A stretch of 64,000 nucleotides of DNA from Actinokineospora inagensis DSM 44258 (lineage in GTDB: Bacteria > Actinomycetota > Actinomycetes > Mycobacteriales > Pseudonocardiaceae): assembly GCF_000482865.1 (NCBI RefSeq), contig NZ_AXWW01000028.1, positions 45,728 to 109,727 on the forward strand, read 5' to 3'. How positions within the stretch are numbered: the first letter of the stretch is position 1; the number at the start of each line of letters is the position of its first letter. The notes beneath the pieces were generated by a model that had not been told where the DNA came from, ran no database searches, and saw only the letters and a list, made by a program, of their open reading frames with translations. Shown here piece after piece: positions 1 through 9,607 of the stretch. A program made the translations under genes and the position numbers.

Positions 1-108
1 CGCGTGGCACCCGAACCAGACGCCCTCCCCGACGCCGACCCCCGCACCCGCGACCGCTGGCTGTCCCGCCTCGCCCGGGTCACCGCCCTCAGCTCCCGGG
101 GCGCGTGA
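1..108 (+). CDS. C-terminal end of an unidentified protein (partial)
   Basis: An open frame enters from the left edge and ends at TGA 106-108, giving the last 35 residues of a protein rich in Asp, Pro and Arg. Its GC3 is high, as in true genes here. The segment is too short to assign a family. It converges on the CapA-like gene, whose stop lies at 89-91, so the two 3' ends overlap by about 20 bp. Confidence 0.5.
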   Translation, partial: RVAPEPDALPDADPRTRDRWLSRLARVTALSSRGA

Positions 109-1197
109 GACCGTCCTTGGCGGCGCCCCGGCTGAGGACGAAGCCGTCGGTTCGGGTGAGCGCTTCCGCCTTGCGGGCGGCCGGGGTGGCGGGGTCGGTG
201 CTGAGGTCGCGCAGCCGGATCGGCGGGCCGAGGTCGACCAGGATGGGGAGGTATTCGGCGCGGTCCGCGGTCCAGCCGGTGGCGGACTTGGTGAAGTGGA
301 AGCGGGCCAGGACGCCCTCTTCGGTGTCGCCACGGGGTTCTTCGTGGCGGGCGACCATGTTGCCGAGGCCGTAGGTGACCCACTTGCCGTTGACCTTCTC
401 GATGGGCTGCACGACGTGCGCGTGGTGGCCGATGATCAGGTCGACGGCCGGGTCCGCCAGCAGCGCCTTCGCGGTCCGTACCTGGTCGGCGGTCGCCTCG
501 TGCCTGCCCTCGACACCCCAGTGCAGGCTGGCGACGACGACCTCCGCGCCCGCCGCTTTCGCGGCCTTCGCCGCGGCCAACACGGCGTCGGTGGTGAGCA
601 GGTTCGCCGTCCAGGGCGCACCCGGCGGGCGGGAGGTGCCGGAGTTCAGCCCGAACGTGAACGACACGAAGCCGACCTTGACACCAGCCACGTCCCGCAG
701 CAGCGGCCGGGCCGCCTCGGCAGCGGACCGCGCCGAACCGGTGTGGGTGATCTTCGCGGCGTCCAGGGTGTCGAGGGTGCTGGTGACGCCGGTCGCGCCG
801 CGGTCGAGGGTGTGGTTGGACGCGGTGGAGCACGTGTCGAAACCGGTCTGCACCAACGCGGACGCGATCTCGGGCGGGACGCTGAACCTCGGGTAGCCCA
901 GGAACGGCCCGGCTGCGGGCGCGATCGGCGTCTCCAGGTGGCAGACGGCGACATCGGCGGCCTCGGCGACCGGCTTGATCCCGGCCGGCAGCGGGGCGTA
1001 GTCGCGGGTGCCGTGCCCGTCGGCGGTGGCCTGCTCGGTGAGCGCGGGGTGGCGGGTTGGGTTGTTGTCGTGGCCTGTGGCGGGGTCGTGCCTGTCACCT
1101 CGGGGACCTGCCCGACCGTGGGATCACCGGTGCAGGCAGCCAGGAAGAGTACCCCGGCGAGTGTGGCTGAACCGAGGCGTCTGTGGGACCGGGTCAC
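89..1197 (-). pseudogene. CapA-family (PGA_cap) metallophosphatase-like lipoprotein, frameshifted
   Basis: The N-terminus, starting GTG at 1197, is a lipoprotein signal peptide with lipobox LAAC followed by a Thr/Pro linker. The catalytic body lies in a different frame and reads from about 1054 down to the stop at 89. The body has CapA-family metal-site motifs: HLET, SNHTLD, LHWG and GHHAHVVQP. The family's first metal motif (Gly-Asp before HPALTEQ) is absent, and the frame change falls exactly there, near 1050-1075. A deletion that removed this strand and shifted the frame is the simplest reading; a sequencing error cannot be excluded, but would not by itself restore the motif. The start overlaps the upstream prs stop by 4 bp (GTGA), so the genes were translationally coupled. 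CapA relatives act outside the cytoplasmic membrane in polyglutamate or envelope metabolism; the role here is unknown. Confidence 0.7.
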
Positions 1198-2132
1198 GGG
1201 GCGTCGAAGAGGGCGCTGACCGATTCACCGTTGTGGATGCGGCGGACGGCCTCGGCGAGCGCGGGCGCGACGGAGAGGACGGTGAGCTTGTCGGAGTGCT
1301 CGTGGATGGGGACCGTGTTGGTGCAGACGATCTCCAGGACCTCGGGCTGGTCGCCGATCCGCTTGAGGGCGCCGGCGGCGAACAGGCCGTGCGTGCAGGC
1401 GACGCGGACCGAGCGGACGTCGTGTTCGCGCAGCCGGGCCAGCAGCTCGATCACCGTGCTGCCCTTGGCGATCTCGTCGTCCAGGACGATGACGTCGCGG
1501 CCGTCCACATCGCCGATGACCGAGGAGATGGCGACCCGGTCGTCGGCGAAGCGCTGCTTGGCGCCCGCCGCCACCGGGACGCCGAGCAGCCGGGCGAACC
1601 GGGCGGCCTCCTTGGCGTTGCCCAGGTCCGGCGAGACGACGGTCGTGGTGGACAGGTCCAGCGTGCTGAAGTGCCCGGCCAACTCGCGCAGGGCGTGCAG
1701 GTGGTCGACGGGCACGCTGAAGAACCCGTGCACCTGCGGCGAGTGCAGGGTCATGGTCAGCACCCGGTCGGCCCCGGCGGCCACCATCAGGTCGGCCACC
1801 AGCCGCCCCCCGATGGAGATCCGCGGCGCGTCCTTCTTGTCCGACCGCGCGTACGCGTAGTGCGGCAGCACCACGGTCGTCCGCCCCGCCGACGCCCCAC
1901 GCGCGGCGTCGAGCATGAGCAGCAACTCGACCAGGTTCTCCTGCACCGGCTGCACCAGCGGCTGGATCAGGAACACGTCCCGCTCCCGGCAGTTGGCCTG
2001 CAGCTGCACCTCGAGGCAGTCGTTGGCGAACCGCTGGACCCGCACCGGGTGCAGCGGCGCCCCGAGGTGCTCGGAGATCTCCTGGGCGAGCGCCGGGTGC
2101 GCGCTCCCCCCGAACAAGGCGATGTCCCGCAC
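1194..2132 (-). CDS. prs: Ribose-phosphate pyrophosphokinase (PRPP synthetase)
   Basis: This cytoplasmic enzyme makes PRPP from ribose 5-phosphate and ATP. About 312 residues match the family: RDIALFGGSAHPALA at the start, the catalytic flexible loop HYAYARSDKKD, IGGRLVADLM, and the PRPP-binding loop VIVLDDEIAKGST, where the usual form is VDDMIDTGGT. I chose GTG 2132 because GGGAG sits five bases upstream; GTG 2138 and an ATG at 2165 are in frame. The sequence is divergent enough to be a second, accessory PRPP synthetase rather than the housekeeping copy. It is translationally coupled to the damaged CapA-like gene. Confidence 0.85.
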   Translation of the reverse strand: MRDIALFGGSAHPALAQEISEHLGAPLHPVRVQRFANDCLEVQLQANCRERDVFLIQPLVQPVQENLVELLLMLDAARGASAGRTTVVLPHYAYARSDKKDAPRISIGGRLVADLMVAAGADRVLTMTLHSPQVHGFFSVPVDHLHALRELAGHFSTLDLSTTTVVSPDLGNAKEAARFARLLGVPVAAGAKQRFADDRVAISSVIGDVDGRDVIVLDDEIAKGSTVIELLARLREHDVRSVRVACTHGLFAAGALKRIGDQPEVLEIVCTNTVPIHEHSDKLTVLSVAPALAEAVRRIHNGESVSALFDAP

Positions 2133-2253
2133 AAGCACTCCCGTCGACGCAGGCCTCACACCCACAGCGGTCGCTGCGACCCAACCCTAATGGCCGCTTG
2201 CCAACCACCCCGCGCCGACCCGGCACCGGGACACCACAACCCGATCCGCGCGA

Positions 2254-3363
2254 TCACCTCCCCCGTCGCCGAACAGCCAGCACGATCAGGGCGACCAACA
2301 CAGCGACCAACACCGGCGCCACCCGCCGAGCCAACGACGGTCCGGCGAACTCCAACAGATCGATCGGTTCAGCCTCCGGCACCGAGCGCACCGGACCCGA
2401 ACCACCACGCGACTCCGCCCCGCTCACCCCGGCTGGCGCAGCACCACCGTCACCCGATTCAACTTCCGGCACCGAGCGCACCGGACCCGAACCACCACGT
2501 GACTTCGCCGCGCTCACCCCGACCGGTAGAACCACACCCGCATCCGGCTCGACATCCGACACCGAGCGCGCCAGATCCGAACCACCACGCGACTCCGCGC
2601 CACTCACCTCGGCTGACGCGGCACCACCGTCACCTGACTCGGCTTCCGGTGCCGAGCGCACCGGAGCTCCTTGCGGTTTCTCGGCTTCGTCGTCGGCCGG
2701 TCGGGGCACGTCCGGACGCGGTTCCGGTTCGGGCTGGTCTTCTTGCTTCTCGCCAACCGGCTCGGGGCTGTCCGTCGACTCTGCGGGCGGTTGCGACTGT
2801 TCGGTGGCCGCGTCTTCGGTTGGCTCAGTCGATTCTCCTGGTTCTGGTGCGGCTTGTCCGGTGTCTTGTGCTTGCGGCGGATCGGGTTCGGCAACTGGGG
2901 TGGCGTCCTGTTCGCCCGTGGGTGGGGCGAGCTTGTCGGCGAGGCACGTGGCGAAGGTGTCGAGGATCTTGCCGCCGACCTCGCTGATCAACCCGCGGCC
3001 GAACTGGGCGGGTTTGCCGGTGATGGCGAGGTTGCTGACCACCGTGCCGCCGGTGGCGTCGCCCTCGTCGACCAGGGTCACGGTCACGGTCGCCGCGGCG
3101 GTGCCGTTGCCGCGGGAGTCCTTGCCGGAGGCCTTGATGACGAGCTTGTGCGCGTCGTCGTCGCGTTCGAGGAACTGGCCGTTCCCCTTGTACAGCAGGG
3201 AGATCGGGCCGAGCTTGACCTTCACGGTGCCCTCGAAGGTGTCGCCGGTGACCTCGGTAAGGGTGGCGCCGGGCAGGCACGGCGCCACCCGGTGCGGGTC
3301 GAGCAGGGCGGCCCAGACCTCGCCGACCCGGGCGGGGACGGTGAACCGGTGTTCCAGTTTCAC
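2254..3363 (-). CDS. coxG: CoxG-like SRPBCC protein with repetitive tail and C-terminal membrane anchor
   Basis: Residues 1-150 form an SRPBCC/CoxG domain (begins MKLEHRFTVPA; PGATLTEV; VKVKLGPISLLYKGNG). In carbon monoxide dehydrogenase operons CoxG recruits the molybdenum hydroxylase to the membrane. The domain is followed by a long acidic Pro/Glu/Gly-rich linker with a 30-residue repeat present about 3.5 times (SRGGSGPVRSVPE motif) and then one hydrophobic helix (APVLVAVLVALIVLAV) capped by Arg residues. At 369 residues it is about twice the usual CoxG length. It is the last gene of the coxS-L-M-G operon, 9 bp after coxM. The added transmembrane helix fits a membrane-tether role; that is inference. 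Confidence 0.85.
   Translation of the reverse strand: MKLEHRFTVPARVGEVWAALLDPHRVAPCLPGATLTEVTGDTFEGTVKVKLGPISLLYKGNGQFLERDDDAHKLVIKASGKDSRGNGTAAATVTVTLVDEGDATGGTVVSNLAITGKPAQFGRGLISEVGGKILDTFATCLADKLAPPTGEQDATPVAEPDPPQAQDTGQAAPEPGESTEPTEDAATEQSQPPAESTDSPEPVGEKQEDQPEPEPRPDVPRPADDEAEKPQGAPVRSAPEAESGDGGAASAEVSGAESRGGSDLARSVSDVEPDAGVVLPVGVSAAKSRGGSGPVRSVPEVESGDGGAAPAGVSGAESRGGSGPVRSVPEAEPIDLLEFAGPSLARRVAPVLVAVLVALIVLAVRRRGR
2381..2670. repeat. 90-bp in-frame tandem repeat inside coxG
   Basis: Four copies of a unit beginning accgagcgca (gccgagcgca in the last) start at 2381, 2471, 2561 and 2651, exactly 90 bp apart, so each encodes 30 residues. The first two units are nearly identical and the third more diverged. 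The repeat lies in the linker between the SRPBCC domain and the terminal membrane helix. Confidence 0.9.
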
Positions 3364-3372
3364 ATCGACCTC

Positions 3373-4227
3373 CTACGCGCCGACGGCGGCGGTGACGGCG
3401 CGCGAGGTGAGCACGCGGGCCAGGTGTTGGCGGTAGGCGACATCGGCGTCGCCGTCCGCGGTGGGGCTGGTGCCCTCGGCGGCGTGCGCGGCGGCCGCCT
3501 TGATCGACTCCGCGGTGGCCGGGCTGCCGACCAGGGCCCGCTCGACCGCGTCCGCGCGGACCGGCACCGCGGACATGTTCGTCAACGCCACCCTGGCCTC
3601 GGCGATCACCCCACCCTCAACGCGGACGGCGACCGCGACGGCCACGATCGACCAGGCCTGGGCGACCCGGCTGAACTTCTCGTAGTGCGCGCCCCAGCCG
3701 GTGTGCTTGGGAATCCGCACCGCCACCAGGAGTTCGTCCTGGCGGAGCGCGGTGGTGAAGTAGTCGGTGAAGAAGTCCGCCGCGGCGACGGTGCGGCGGC
3801 CCGCCGGGCCGTGCAGGACCAGTTCGGCGTCCAGGGCGAGGGTTGGGGCGAGCAGGTCGCCCGCCGGGTCGGCGTGGACGAGCGCGCCACCAAAGGTGCC
3901 GCGGTGGCGGACCTGCGGGTCGGCGACCGTGTCGGTGGCGGCCCGCAGCAGCGGCGCGTGCACGCGGACCAGCGGATCGCGCTGCACCTCGTAGTGGGTG
4001 GTGGTCGCACCGATCACCAGCTCGTCACCATCGTCGCGGATACCACGCAACTCGGGGACGCGGCCGATGTCGACGAGGGTGGTCGGGGCGGCCAATCGCA
4101 TGCGCAGCACCGGAATCAGGCTCTGCCCACCCGCGATCACCTTGGCATCCTCACCCGATTCGGCGAGTGCGCGGACCGCATCCTCCACAGTGGACGGTGC
4201 GGTGTAGTCGAACGCCGCCGGGATCAC
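3373..4227 (-). CDS. coxM: Molybdenum hydroxylase FAD-binding (medium) subunit
   Basis: This 284-residue FAD subunit passes electrons from the iron-sulfur subunit to the acceptor in CO dehydrogenase/xanthine dehydrogenase-type enzymes. The two FAD segments are AGGQSLIP near residue 35 and TFGGALVHADPAGD near residue 115 (families commonly have AGGHSL and TIGGN). The start is GTG 4227, which overlaps the coxL stop as GTGA; the reading frame is open far upstream on the opposite side of coxL but has no coding reason to start there. Third gene of the operon. Confidence 0.9.
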   Translation of the reverse strand: MIPAAFDYTAPSTVEDAVRALAESGEDAKVIAGGQSLIPVLRMRLAAPTTLVDIGRVPELRGIRDDGDELVIGATTTHYEVQRDPLVRVHAPLLRAATDTVADPQVRHRGTFGGALVHADPAGDLLAPTLALDAELVLHGPAGRRTVAAADFFTDYFTTALRQDELLVAVRIPKHTGWGAHYEKFSRVAQAWSIVAVAVAVRVEGGVIAEARVALTNMSAVPVRADAVERALVGSPATAESIKAAAAHAAEGTSPTADGDADVAYRQHLARVLTSRAVTAAVGA

Positions 4228-6659
4228 AGGGCACCTCCGGTCGAGTCGATGGAGCCGAGTCCGCCGCCTGCCTCGCCCCCGGGGCCACCCGCGTCGGTGG
4301 GGCCGCCGTTGATCGCTGTCCAGACTCGCATGGGGGTGCATGGCATCTGGATGTCGTCGACTCCGAAGTGGCGCACCGCGTCGACCACGGCGTTGACCAC
4401 GGCCGGGGTCGAGGCGATGGTGCCCGCCTCGCCGACGCCCTTCACGCCGAGCTGGTTGGTGGTCGACGGCGTCTCGGTGCGGTCGGTGTCGAAGTGCGGC
4501 AGGTCCACCGCGGACGGGAGCAGGTAGTCGGCGAACGTTCCCGTTGTCAACGTGCCGCTCTCGTCGTGCACGGCCTCCTCGTAGAGCGCCTGGGCGATGC
4601 CCTGCGCCAGTCCACCGTGGACCTGGCCCTCGACGATGACCGGGTTGACCACGACGCCAACGTCGTCGACGCAGACGTACTTGCGGATCTTGACGAACCC
4701 GGTCTCTGTGTCGACCTCGACCGCGCACAGGTGGGTGCCGTGCGGGAAGGAGAAGTTGTCCGGGTCGAAGGTGGCCGCCGAGTCCAGCGACGGCTCGACC
4801 CCGTCCGGCAGGTCGTGCGCGGCGAACACGGCCAGCGCGACCTCGGTGATGCCGGTGGACCGCTCGGTGCCGCGCACGGTGAACCGGCCGCCGGTGAACT
4901 CCAGGTCGTCCTCGGCGCACTCCATCATGTGCGCGGCCACCCGGCGGGCCTTGCGGATGACCTTCTCGCCCGCCTTGAGCACCGCCATGGCGCCCACGGT
5001 GAGCGAGCGGGAGCCGTATGTGTCGAGGCCCTTGGGCGAGGACTGGGTGTCGCCGTGCAGGACCTCGACGTCCTCGAACGGCACGCCGAGCTGGTCGGCG
5101 ACGATCTGGCTCCACGCCGTCTCGTGGCCCTGGCCGTGCGCGGACGACCCGGTGACCACCTCGACCTTGCCGCTGGGCAACATCCGGATCGCGGCGTGCT
5201 CCCAGCCGCCCGCCCCGTACGAGAGCGAGCCGAGCACCCGGGACGGGGCCAGGCCGCACATCTCGGTGAAGGTGGAGGTACCGATGCCGAGCTGGACCGA
5301 GTCGCCCCGGTCGCGGCGCTCGCGCTGCTCGGCGCGCAGTTCGTCGTAGCCGAACAGTTCCTTGGCGCGGGCGGTGGCGGCCTCGTAGTTGCCCGAGTCG
5401 TACTCCAGGCCGCAGACGGTGGTGAACGGGAACTCGTCGTGCTTGATCCAGTTCTGCTCGCGCAGCTCGATCGGGTCGCGGCCGAGCTCGGCGGCCAGCT
5501 CGTCCATCAGCCGTTCGATGGCGAAGGTGGCCTCCGGCCTGCCCGCGCCCCGGTAGGCGTCGGTGGGGGTCTTGGTGGTGAACACGTTGGTGCAGGCGAA
5601 CCGGTAGGCCGGGAACTTGTAGATGGCGTTGAACATGAACGCGCCCAGGATCGGCACGCCCGGGGTGACCAATCGCAGGTAGGCGCCCATGTCGGCGAGC
5701 AGGTCGACCTTGAGGCCGGTGACGGTGCCGTCCCGGCGGGCGGCCAGGGTGAGCCGCTGGAGCTGGTCGCGGCCGTGGTGCGCGGACAGCAGCGACTCCG
5801 AGCGGGACTCGGTCCACTTCACCGGTTTGCCCAGCCGGGTGGCCACCACCAGGGCGACGACTTCCTCGGGGGTGACCTGGAGCTTGCCGCCGAACCCGCC
5901 GCCGACGTCGGGGGCGATGACGCGCAGCTTGTGCTCGGGGACGCCGGTGGTCAGCGCGAGCATGAGCCGCAGGATGTGCGGGATCTGGGTGGCCGACCAG
6001 ACGGTGGTCTGCTCCCCGGTGGGATCGACCAGCACGGACCGGGGTTCCATGAACGCCGGGATGAGCCGCTGCTGCCGGTAGGTGCGCTCGATGAGCACCT
6101 CGGCCTCGGCGATGGCCTGCTCGACATCGCCGCCGGTGCCCGCCTCGGCCGAGTCGAACACCCAGTGCGCGGACCGGTTGGTGCCCAGATCCGGGTGGAC
6201 CACGTCGGCGTCCTCGGCGATGGCGGCCCGCAGGTCGAGCACGACGGGGAGCTCGTCGTAGTCGACGTCGATGGCCTCCAGCGCGTCGTGCGCCTCGGCC
6301 TTGCCCCGGGCGACGACGACGGCCACCGCCTCACCCGCGAAGTTGACCTGGTCGACAGCCAGGGACGGCGCGGCGGGCGCCACCTGGTCGGCGGTGACCG
6401 GCCAGGCGCACGGCAGGCTGCCCTGCGCGTCGGCGATGTCGCGGCCGGTGAAGACCGCGACCACCCCGGGCGCGCGTCGGGCGGCCTCGACGTCGATCGA
6501 GGTGATCTTGGCGTGCGCGACCGGGCTGCGCAGGAAGGCCAGGTGCAGCAGGCCGGGGACGGTGAGGTTGTCGGTCCACCGGGTGCGGCCGGTGACCAGC
6601 CGCGCGTCCTCCTTGCGCGGCCTGGCCCGGCCGACCTCGGGCTCGATGGTGGCGGTCAC
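4224..6659 (-). CDS. coxL: Molybdenum hydroxylase large subunit, CoxL form II type
   Basis: This 811-residue molybdopterin-cytosine-dinucleotide subunit holds the active site of an aerobic CO dehydrogenase-like enzyme. The active-site loop reads AYRGAGR at residues 368-374. True CO dehydrogenases (form I) carry AYXCSFR with the catalytic Cys, whereas AYRGAGR marks form II, whose natural substrate is unsettled. [10 protein letters not shown] and, near the C-terminus, GVKGVGEAG with the Mo-proximal Glu are present. The GTG start at 6659 overlaps coxS by 4 bp. CO oxidation should not be assumed; an aldehyde, purine or other N-heterocycle substrate is equally possible. Confidence 0.9.
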   Translation of the reverse strand: MTATIEPEVGRARPRKEDARLVTGRTRWTDNLTVPGLLHLAFLRSPVAHAKITSIDVEAARRAPGVVAVFTGRDIADAQGSLPCAWPVTADQVAPAAPSLAVDQVNFAGEAVAVVVARGKAEAHDALEAIDVDYDELPVVLDLRAAIAEDADVVHPDLGTNRSAHWVFDSAEAGTGGDVEQAIAEAEVLIERTYRQQRLIPAFMEPRSVLVDPTGEQTTVWSATQIPHILRLMLALTTGVPEHKLRVIAPDVGGGFGGKLQVTPEEVVALVVATRLGKPVKWTESRSESLLSAHHGRDQLQRLTLAARRDGTVTGLKVDLLADMGAYLRLVTPGVPILGAFMFNAIYKFPAYRFACTNVFTTKTPTDAYRGAGRPEATFAIERLMDELAAELGRDPIELREQNWIKHDEFPFTTVCGLEYDSGNYEAATARAKELFGYDELRAEQRERRDRGDSVQLGIGTSTFTEMCGLAPSRVLGSLSYGAGGWEHAAIRMLPSGKVEVVTGSSAHGQGHETAWSQIVADQLGVPFEDVEVLHGDTQSSPKGLDTYGSRSLTVGAMAVLKAGEKVIRKARRVAAHMMECAEDDLEFTGGRFTVRGTERSTGITEVALAVFAAHDLPDGVEPSLDSAATFDPDNFSFPHGTHLCAVEVDTETGFVKIRKYVCVDDVGVVVNPVIVEGQVHGGLAQGIAQALYEEAVHDESGTLTTGTFADYLLPSAVDLPHFDTDRTETPSTTNQLGVKGVGEAGTIASTPAVVNAVVDAVRHFGVDDIQMPCTPMRVWTAINGGPTDAGGPGGEAGGGLGSIDSTGGAL

Positions 6660-7195
6660 CGCTCACCCCCGACCAGTTCACCGGGGGTCGCAGTGGCCTC
6701 GGTGGCTTCGGTGGCCCCGGTCGGAGCCGGGTCCGGGCGCAGCCGCTGGGCGGCGTCCAGGACCGCGCGGACGATGTTCTGGTAGCCGGTGCAGCGGCAC
6801 AGGTTGCCCTTGAGGCCGTGCCGCACCGCCTGCTCGTCCGGATCGGGGTTGTCGGCGAGCAGGTCGATCGACTGCATGATCATCCCCGGGGTGCAGAAGC
6901 CGCACTGCAGGGCGTGGTTGTCGTGGAAGGCCTGCTGCAGCGGGTGCAGCACGCCGTCGCGGGCCAGCCCCTCGACGGTGGTGATCTCGGCGCCGTCGGC
7001 CTGCACGGCGAGCACCGAGCACGACTTCACGCTCTGCCCGTCGAGGTGCACGGTGCAGGCGCCGCAGTTGCTCGTGTCGCAGCCGACGACGGTCCCGGTC
7101 TTGCCGATCGCCTCCCGCAGGTGGTGGACCAGCAGTTGGCGTGGCGCCACCTCATCGCGGTAGGTGGTCCCGTCGACAGTGACGGTGATGCGCAT
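6656..7195 (-). CDS. coxS: Molybdenum hydroxylase [2Fe-2S] small subunit
   Basis: This small subunit carries the two [2Fe-2S] clusters. The N-terminal plant-ferredoxin-like cluster uses [10 protein letters not shown] plus a later Cys, and the C-terminal cluster uses CGFCTPGM and CRCTGY. ATG 7195 was chosen because GGGAGG lies just upstream and the product then begins with the conserved MRITVTVDG; an in-frame ATG at 7240 would add 15 unlikely residues. A short Thr/Glu-rich tail extends beyond the usual end. It is first in the operon; 7196-7370 upstream holds the presumed promoter and a TGTGGACAA nonamer at 7306-7314. Confidence 0.9.
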   Translation of the reverse strand: MRITVTVDGTTYRDEVAPRQLLVHHLREAIGKTGTVVGCDTSNCGACTVHLDGQSVKSCSVLAVQADGAEITTVEGLARDGVLHPLQQAFHDNHALQCGFCTPGMIMQSIDLLADNPDPDEQAVRHGLKGNLCRCTGYQNIVRAVLDAAQRLRPDPAPTGATEATEATATPGELVGGER

Positions 7196-7370
7196 CCTGC
7201 CTCCCAGCCCTCGCTCGGTTCCGCCCTGACGAGCCCGCATCCGTGATCGGGCTCACAACCAGCCTGCCCTCGTTGGCCGATCCGGACAAGCCCGATCCGC
7301 CCGCCTGTGGACAACTCGGTCGCCAATGGACGAAATACCCAGGTCGGAGCCGTCAACAGGCTCGACAGGA

Positions 7371-8483
7371 CTAGCCGTGGATGCGTCCGGAAAGGACGGA
7401 CAGCCGCTGGCCGCCGCCGCCCCAGCGGGTCGCGATGATCTCCGCCGCGATCGACACGGCCGTCTCCTCCGGGGTGCGCGCGCCGAGGTCGAGGCCGATC
7501 GGCGAGGCGAGCGCGCCGAGCTCGGCCTCGGACAGGCCCGCCTCGCGCAGCCGCTCCAGCCGGTCCGCGTGGGTGCGACGGGAACCCATGGCACCGACGT
7601 AGCCCAGGCGGCTGCGCAGTGCTACCCGCAGGACGGGGATGTCGAACTTGGGGTCGTGGGTGAGTACGGCGACCACGGTGCGCTCGTCCACCCTGTCCTC
7701 GGCGAGTTCGCGTTCCAGGTAGCGGTGGGGCCAGTCGACGACGACCTCGTGCGCGCTGGGGAACCGGCTGGTGGTCGCGAAGACCGGCCGCGCGTCGCAC
7801 ACGGTGACCCGGTAGCCCAGGTAGGCACCCATCCGGGCCATCGCGGCGGCGAAGTCGATCGCGCCGAAGACGAGCATCCGGGGCGGCGGCTCGAACGAGG
7901 TCACGAACACGCCCATGCCCTCGCCGCGGCGTTCGCCGTCCGGGCCGTAGCCGATCATCGCGGTGCGCCCGGTGGCGAGCAGGCCGCGCGCGTCGTCCAC
8001 GATCGCGGCGTCGATCCGGTCGGAGCCGGTGCCACCCGTGTGCCGGTCCGACCAGACCAGTACCCGTTTGCCGAGGCGGTCCGGATCAGGGTGAGCGACG
8101 ACGGTGGCGACGGCGACCGGGACCTCGCCGCGCACCGACTCGGCGAGCAGCTCGAAGTCGGGGAACGACGCGCGGTCGACCCGTTCGACGTAGATGTCGA
8201 TGATCCCGCCGCAGGTCAGGCCGACCGCGAAGGCGTCGTCGTCGCTGACCCCGTAGCGCTGCAGCACCGGCCGCCCACTGGCGAGGACTTCCTGGCCGAG
8301 TTCGTACACCGCTCCCTCGACGCACCCGCCGGAGACACTGCCGGTGACGGTGCCATCGGTGGCGACAACCATGGCGGCGCCGGGCGCACGTGGGGCGGAC
8401 GAGAAGGTGGCGACGACGGTGCCGACGGCCACGGATTCACCCGCCTGGTAGCGGCGAAGCACCTCGTCGAGCACGTCACGCAC
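7371..8483 (-). CDS. XdhC/CoxI-family molybdenum cofactor maturation protein
   Basis: XdhC-family proteins bind molybdenum cofactor, help sulfurate it and insert it into xanthine dehydrogenase/CO dehydrogenase apoenzymes. The 370-residue product has the N-terminal XdhC_CoxI domain (GGCVEGAVYE near residue 52, TCGGIIDIYVE near residue 90) and the C-terminal Rossmann XdhC_C domain (MLVFGAIDFAAAMA; YVGAMGSRRTHADR). It is followed at 175 bp by coxS on the same strand and preceded by the VWA gene with an 8-bp overlap, so it is a dedicated maturation factor for the cox operon. Confidence 0.88.
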   Translation of the reverse strand: MRDVLDEVLRRYQAGESVAVGTVVATFSSAPRAPGAAMVVATDGTVTGSVSGGCVEGAVYELGQEVLASGRPVLQRYGVSDDDAFAVGLTCGGIIDIYVERVDRASFPDFELLAESVRGEVPVAVATVVAHPDPDRLGKRVLVWSDRHTGGTGSDRIDAAIVDDARGLLATGRTAMIGYGPDGERRGEGMGVFVTSFEPPPRMLVFGAIDFAAAMARMGAYLGYRVTVCDARPVFATTSRFPSAHEVVVDWPHRYLERELAEDRVDERTVVAVLTHDPKFDIPVLRVALRSRLGYVGAMGSRRTHADRLERLREAGLSEAELGALASPIGLDLGARTPEETAVSIAAEIIATRWGGGGQRLSVLSGRIHG

Positions 8484-9573
8484 GGCGTACCTCCCGGAGC
8501 AGGAGATCGAGTGTGGCCACGCTGTGGCCCGCGAGCAAGCTGTCGATGTGCGGTAGCGCTACCGCGATGCCGGACTGGACGGGTTGGTACACCGGCGATC
8601 CCGCGTGCGGGTTCACCCACAGGACCCGGTGGGCGAGCCTGCTCAACCGGGCCATCTGCGTCCCGAGCAGCGTGGTGTCGCCGCGCTCCCACCCGTCGGA
8701 AAACAGCACAACAACAGCTTGCCTGGCAACACCCCGTTGACCCCAACGGTCCAGGAAGGTCCTCAGGGTCTCACCGAGTCTGGTCCCACCCGCGTAATCG
8801 GGGACGGCTCGCGCGGCGGCTGCCAGGGCGAGTTCCGGATCGCGTTGACGGAGTTGCCGCGTGAGCCTGGTCAGGCGGGTTCCGAGGGTGAACATCTCGG
8901 TGGGCGACCGGCGAGCCATGGCGTGGGCGAACCGTAGGAGCGCGTCGGCGTAAGAGGCCATCGAGCCCGACACGTCAATCAGCAGGACGACTCGACGGGG
9001 CTTCCTGGCGCGGCGCTTGCGCGCGAGCCGCATGGGTTCGCCGCCGGTGGCCCGCATCAGCCGCAGGGTGCGCCGGTCATCGATCCGACCGCGTGGAGCC
9101 GGTCGCCACCGAACGGCCGCGCGTAGGGGTGGTTCGGGGCGCAAGAGGTCGATCATCTCGCGCAGGTGCGCGCGCTCGGCGGCGGTGAGATCAGCGATGT
9201 CCCGGTGGCGTAGGACCTCTTGCGAGCTGGCCAAGCGGTCGACGTGCATGGCGTTGTCACCCGTACCGGCACTTGTGGGTGAGAGAGACGCGATGTGGCC
9301 GCGCTGGGGGCGTGTCTCCTTGGTGGGTCTCGGCGCACGCGGCGTGTCGCCGGTGAACCACGCGTGGAAGGCGTTGTCGTAGCGCGGTAGGTCGTCCGGC
9401 TCCGCGCACAAGGTGAGCCTGCCTGCCCAGTACACCTGACTCACGTCGGCGAGGTCGACGAGCTCAACCGCGGCGAGGTAGGCCTGGACGCGATCCGGGC
9501 CGCAGGCCACCCCGGCGGCTCGCAACGCGGCGGCGAAGCCGACGAGACCGGGCAGCGGGTCGACCGGAGTCAC
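8476..9573 (-). CDS. VWA-domain protein of the CoxE type
   Basis: The protein, about 365 residues, has a C-terminal von Willebrand A domain with an intact MIDAS start (LLIDVSGSMASYAD). The central part is rich in Arg. CoxE-type VWA proteins act with a MoxR AAA+ ATPase (CoxD) in sulfurating or remodelling the Mo-Cu site of CO dehydrogenase. GTG 9573 was chosen because the preceding codons diverge from family-like sequence; the start is uncertain. Its likely ATPase partner lies away at 15.8 kb, with the pls locus in between. Confidence 0.8.
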   Translation of the reverse strand: MTPVDPLPGLVGFAAALRAAGVACGPDRVQAYLAAVELVDLADVSQVYWAGRLTLCAEPDDLPRYDNAFHAWFTGDTPRAPRPTKETRPQRGHIASLSPTSAGTGDNAMHVDRLASSQEVLRHRDIADLTAAERAHLREMIDLLRPEPPLRAAVRWRPAPRGRIDDRRTLRLMRATGGEPMRLARKRRARKPRRVVLLIDVSGSMASYADALLRFAHAMARRSPTEMFTLGTRLTRLTRQLRQRDPELALAAAARAVPDYAGGTRLGETLRTFLDRWGQRGVARQAVVVLFSDGWERGDTTLLGTQMARLSRLAHRVLWVNPHAGSPVYQPVQSGIAVALPHIDSLLAGHSVATLDLLLREVRRA

Positions 9574-9607
9574 CCAGGCAGTGTGCCCCAGGTCACCCGG
9601 TCGGCGC

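Noticed and set aside
1008..2987. Very long open frames on the strand opposite prs and coxG, and similar antisense frames across the window (for example opposite coxL, groEL, ectB)
   Set aside because: At this GC content stop codons are rare in non-coding frames; these have wrong codon bias, no start signals and lie over well-identified genes.
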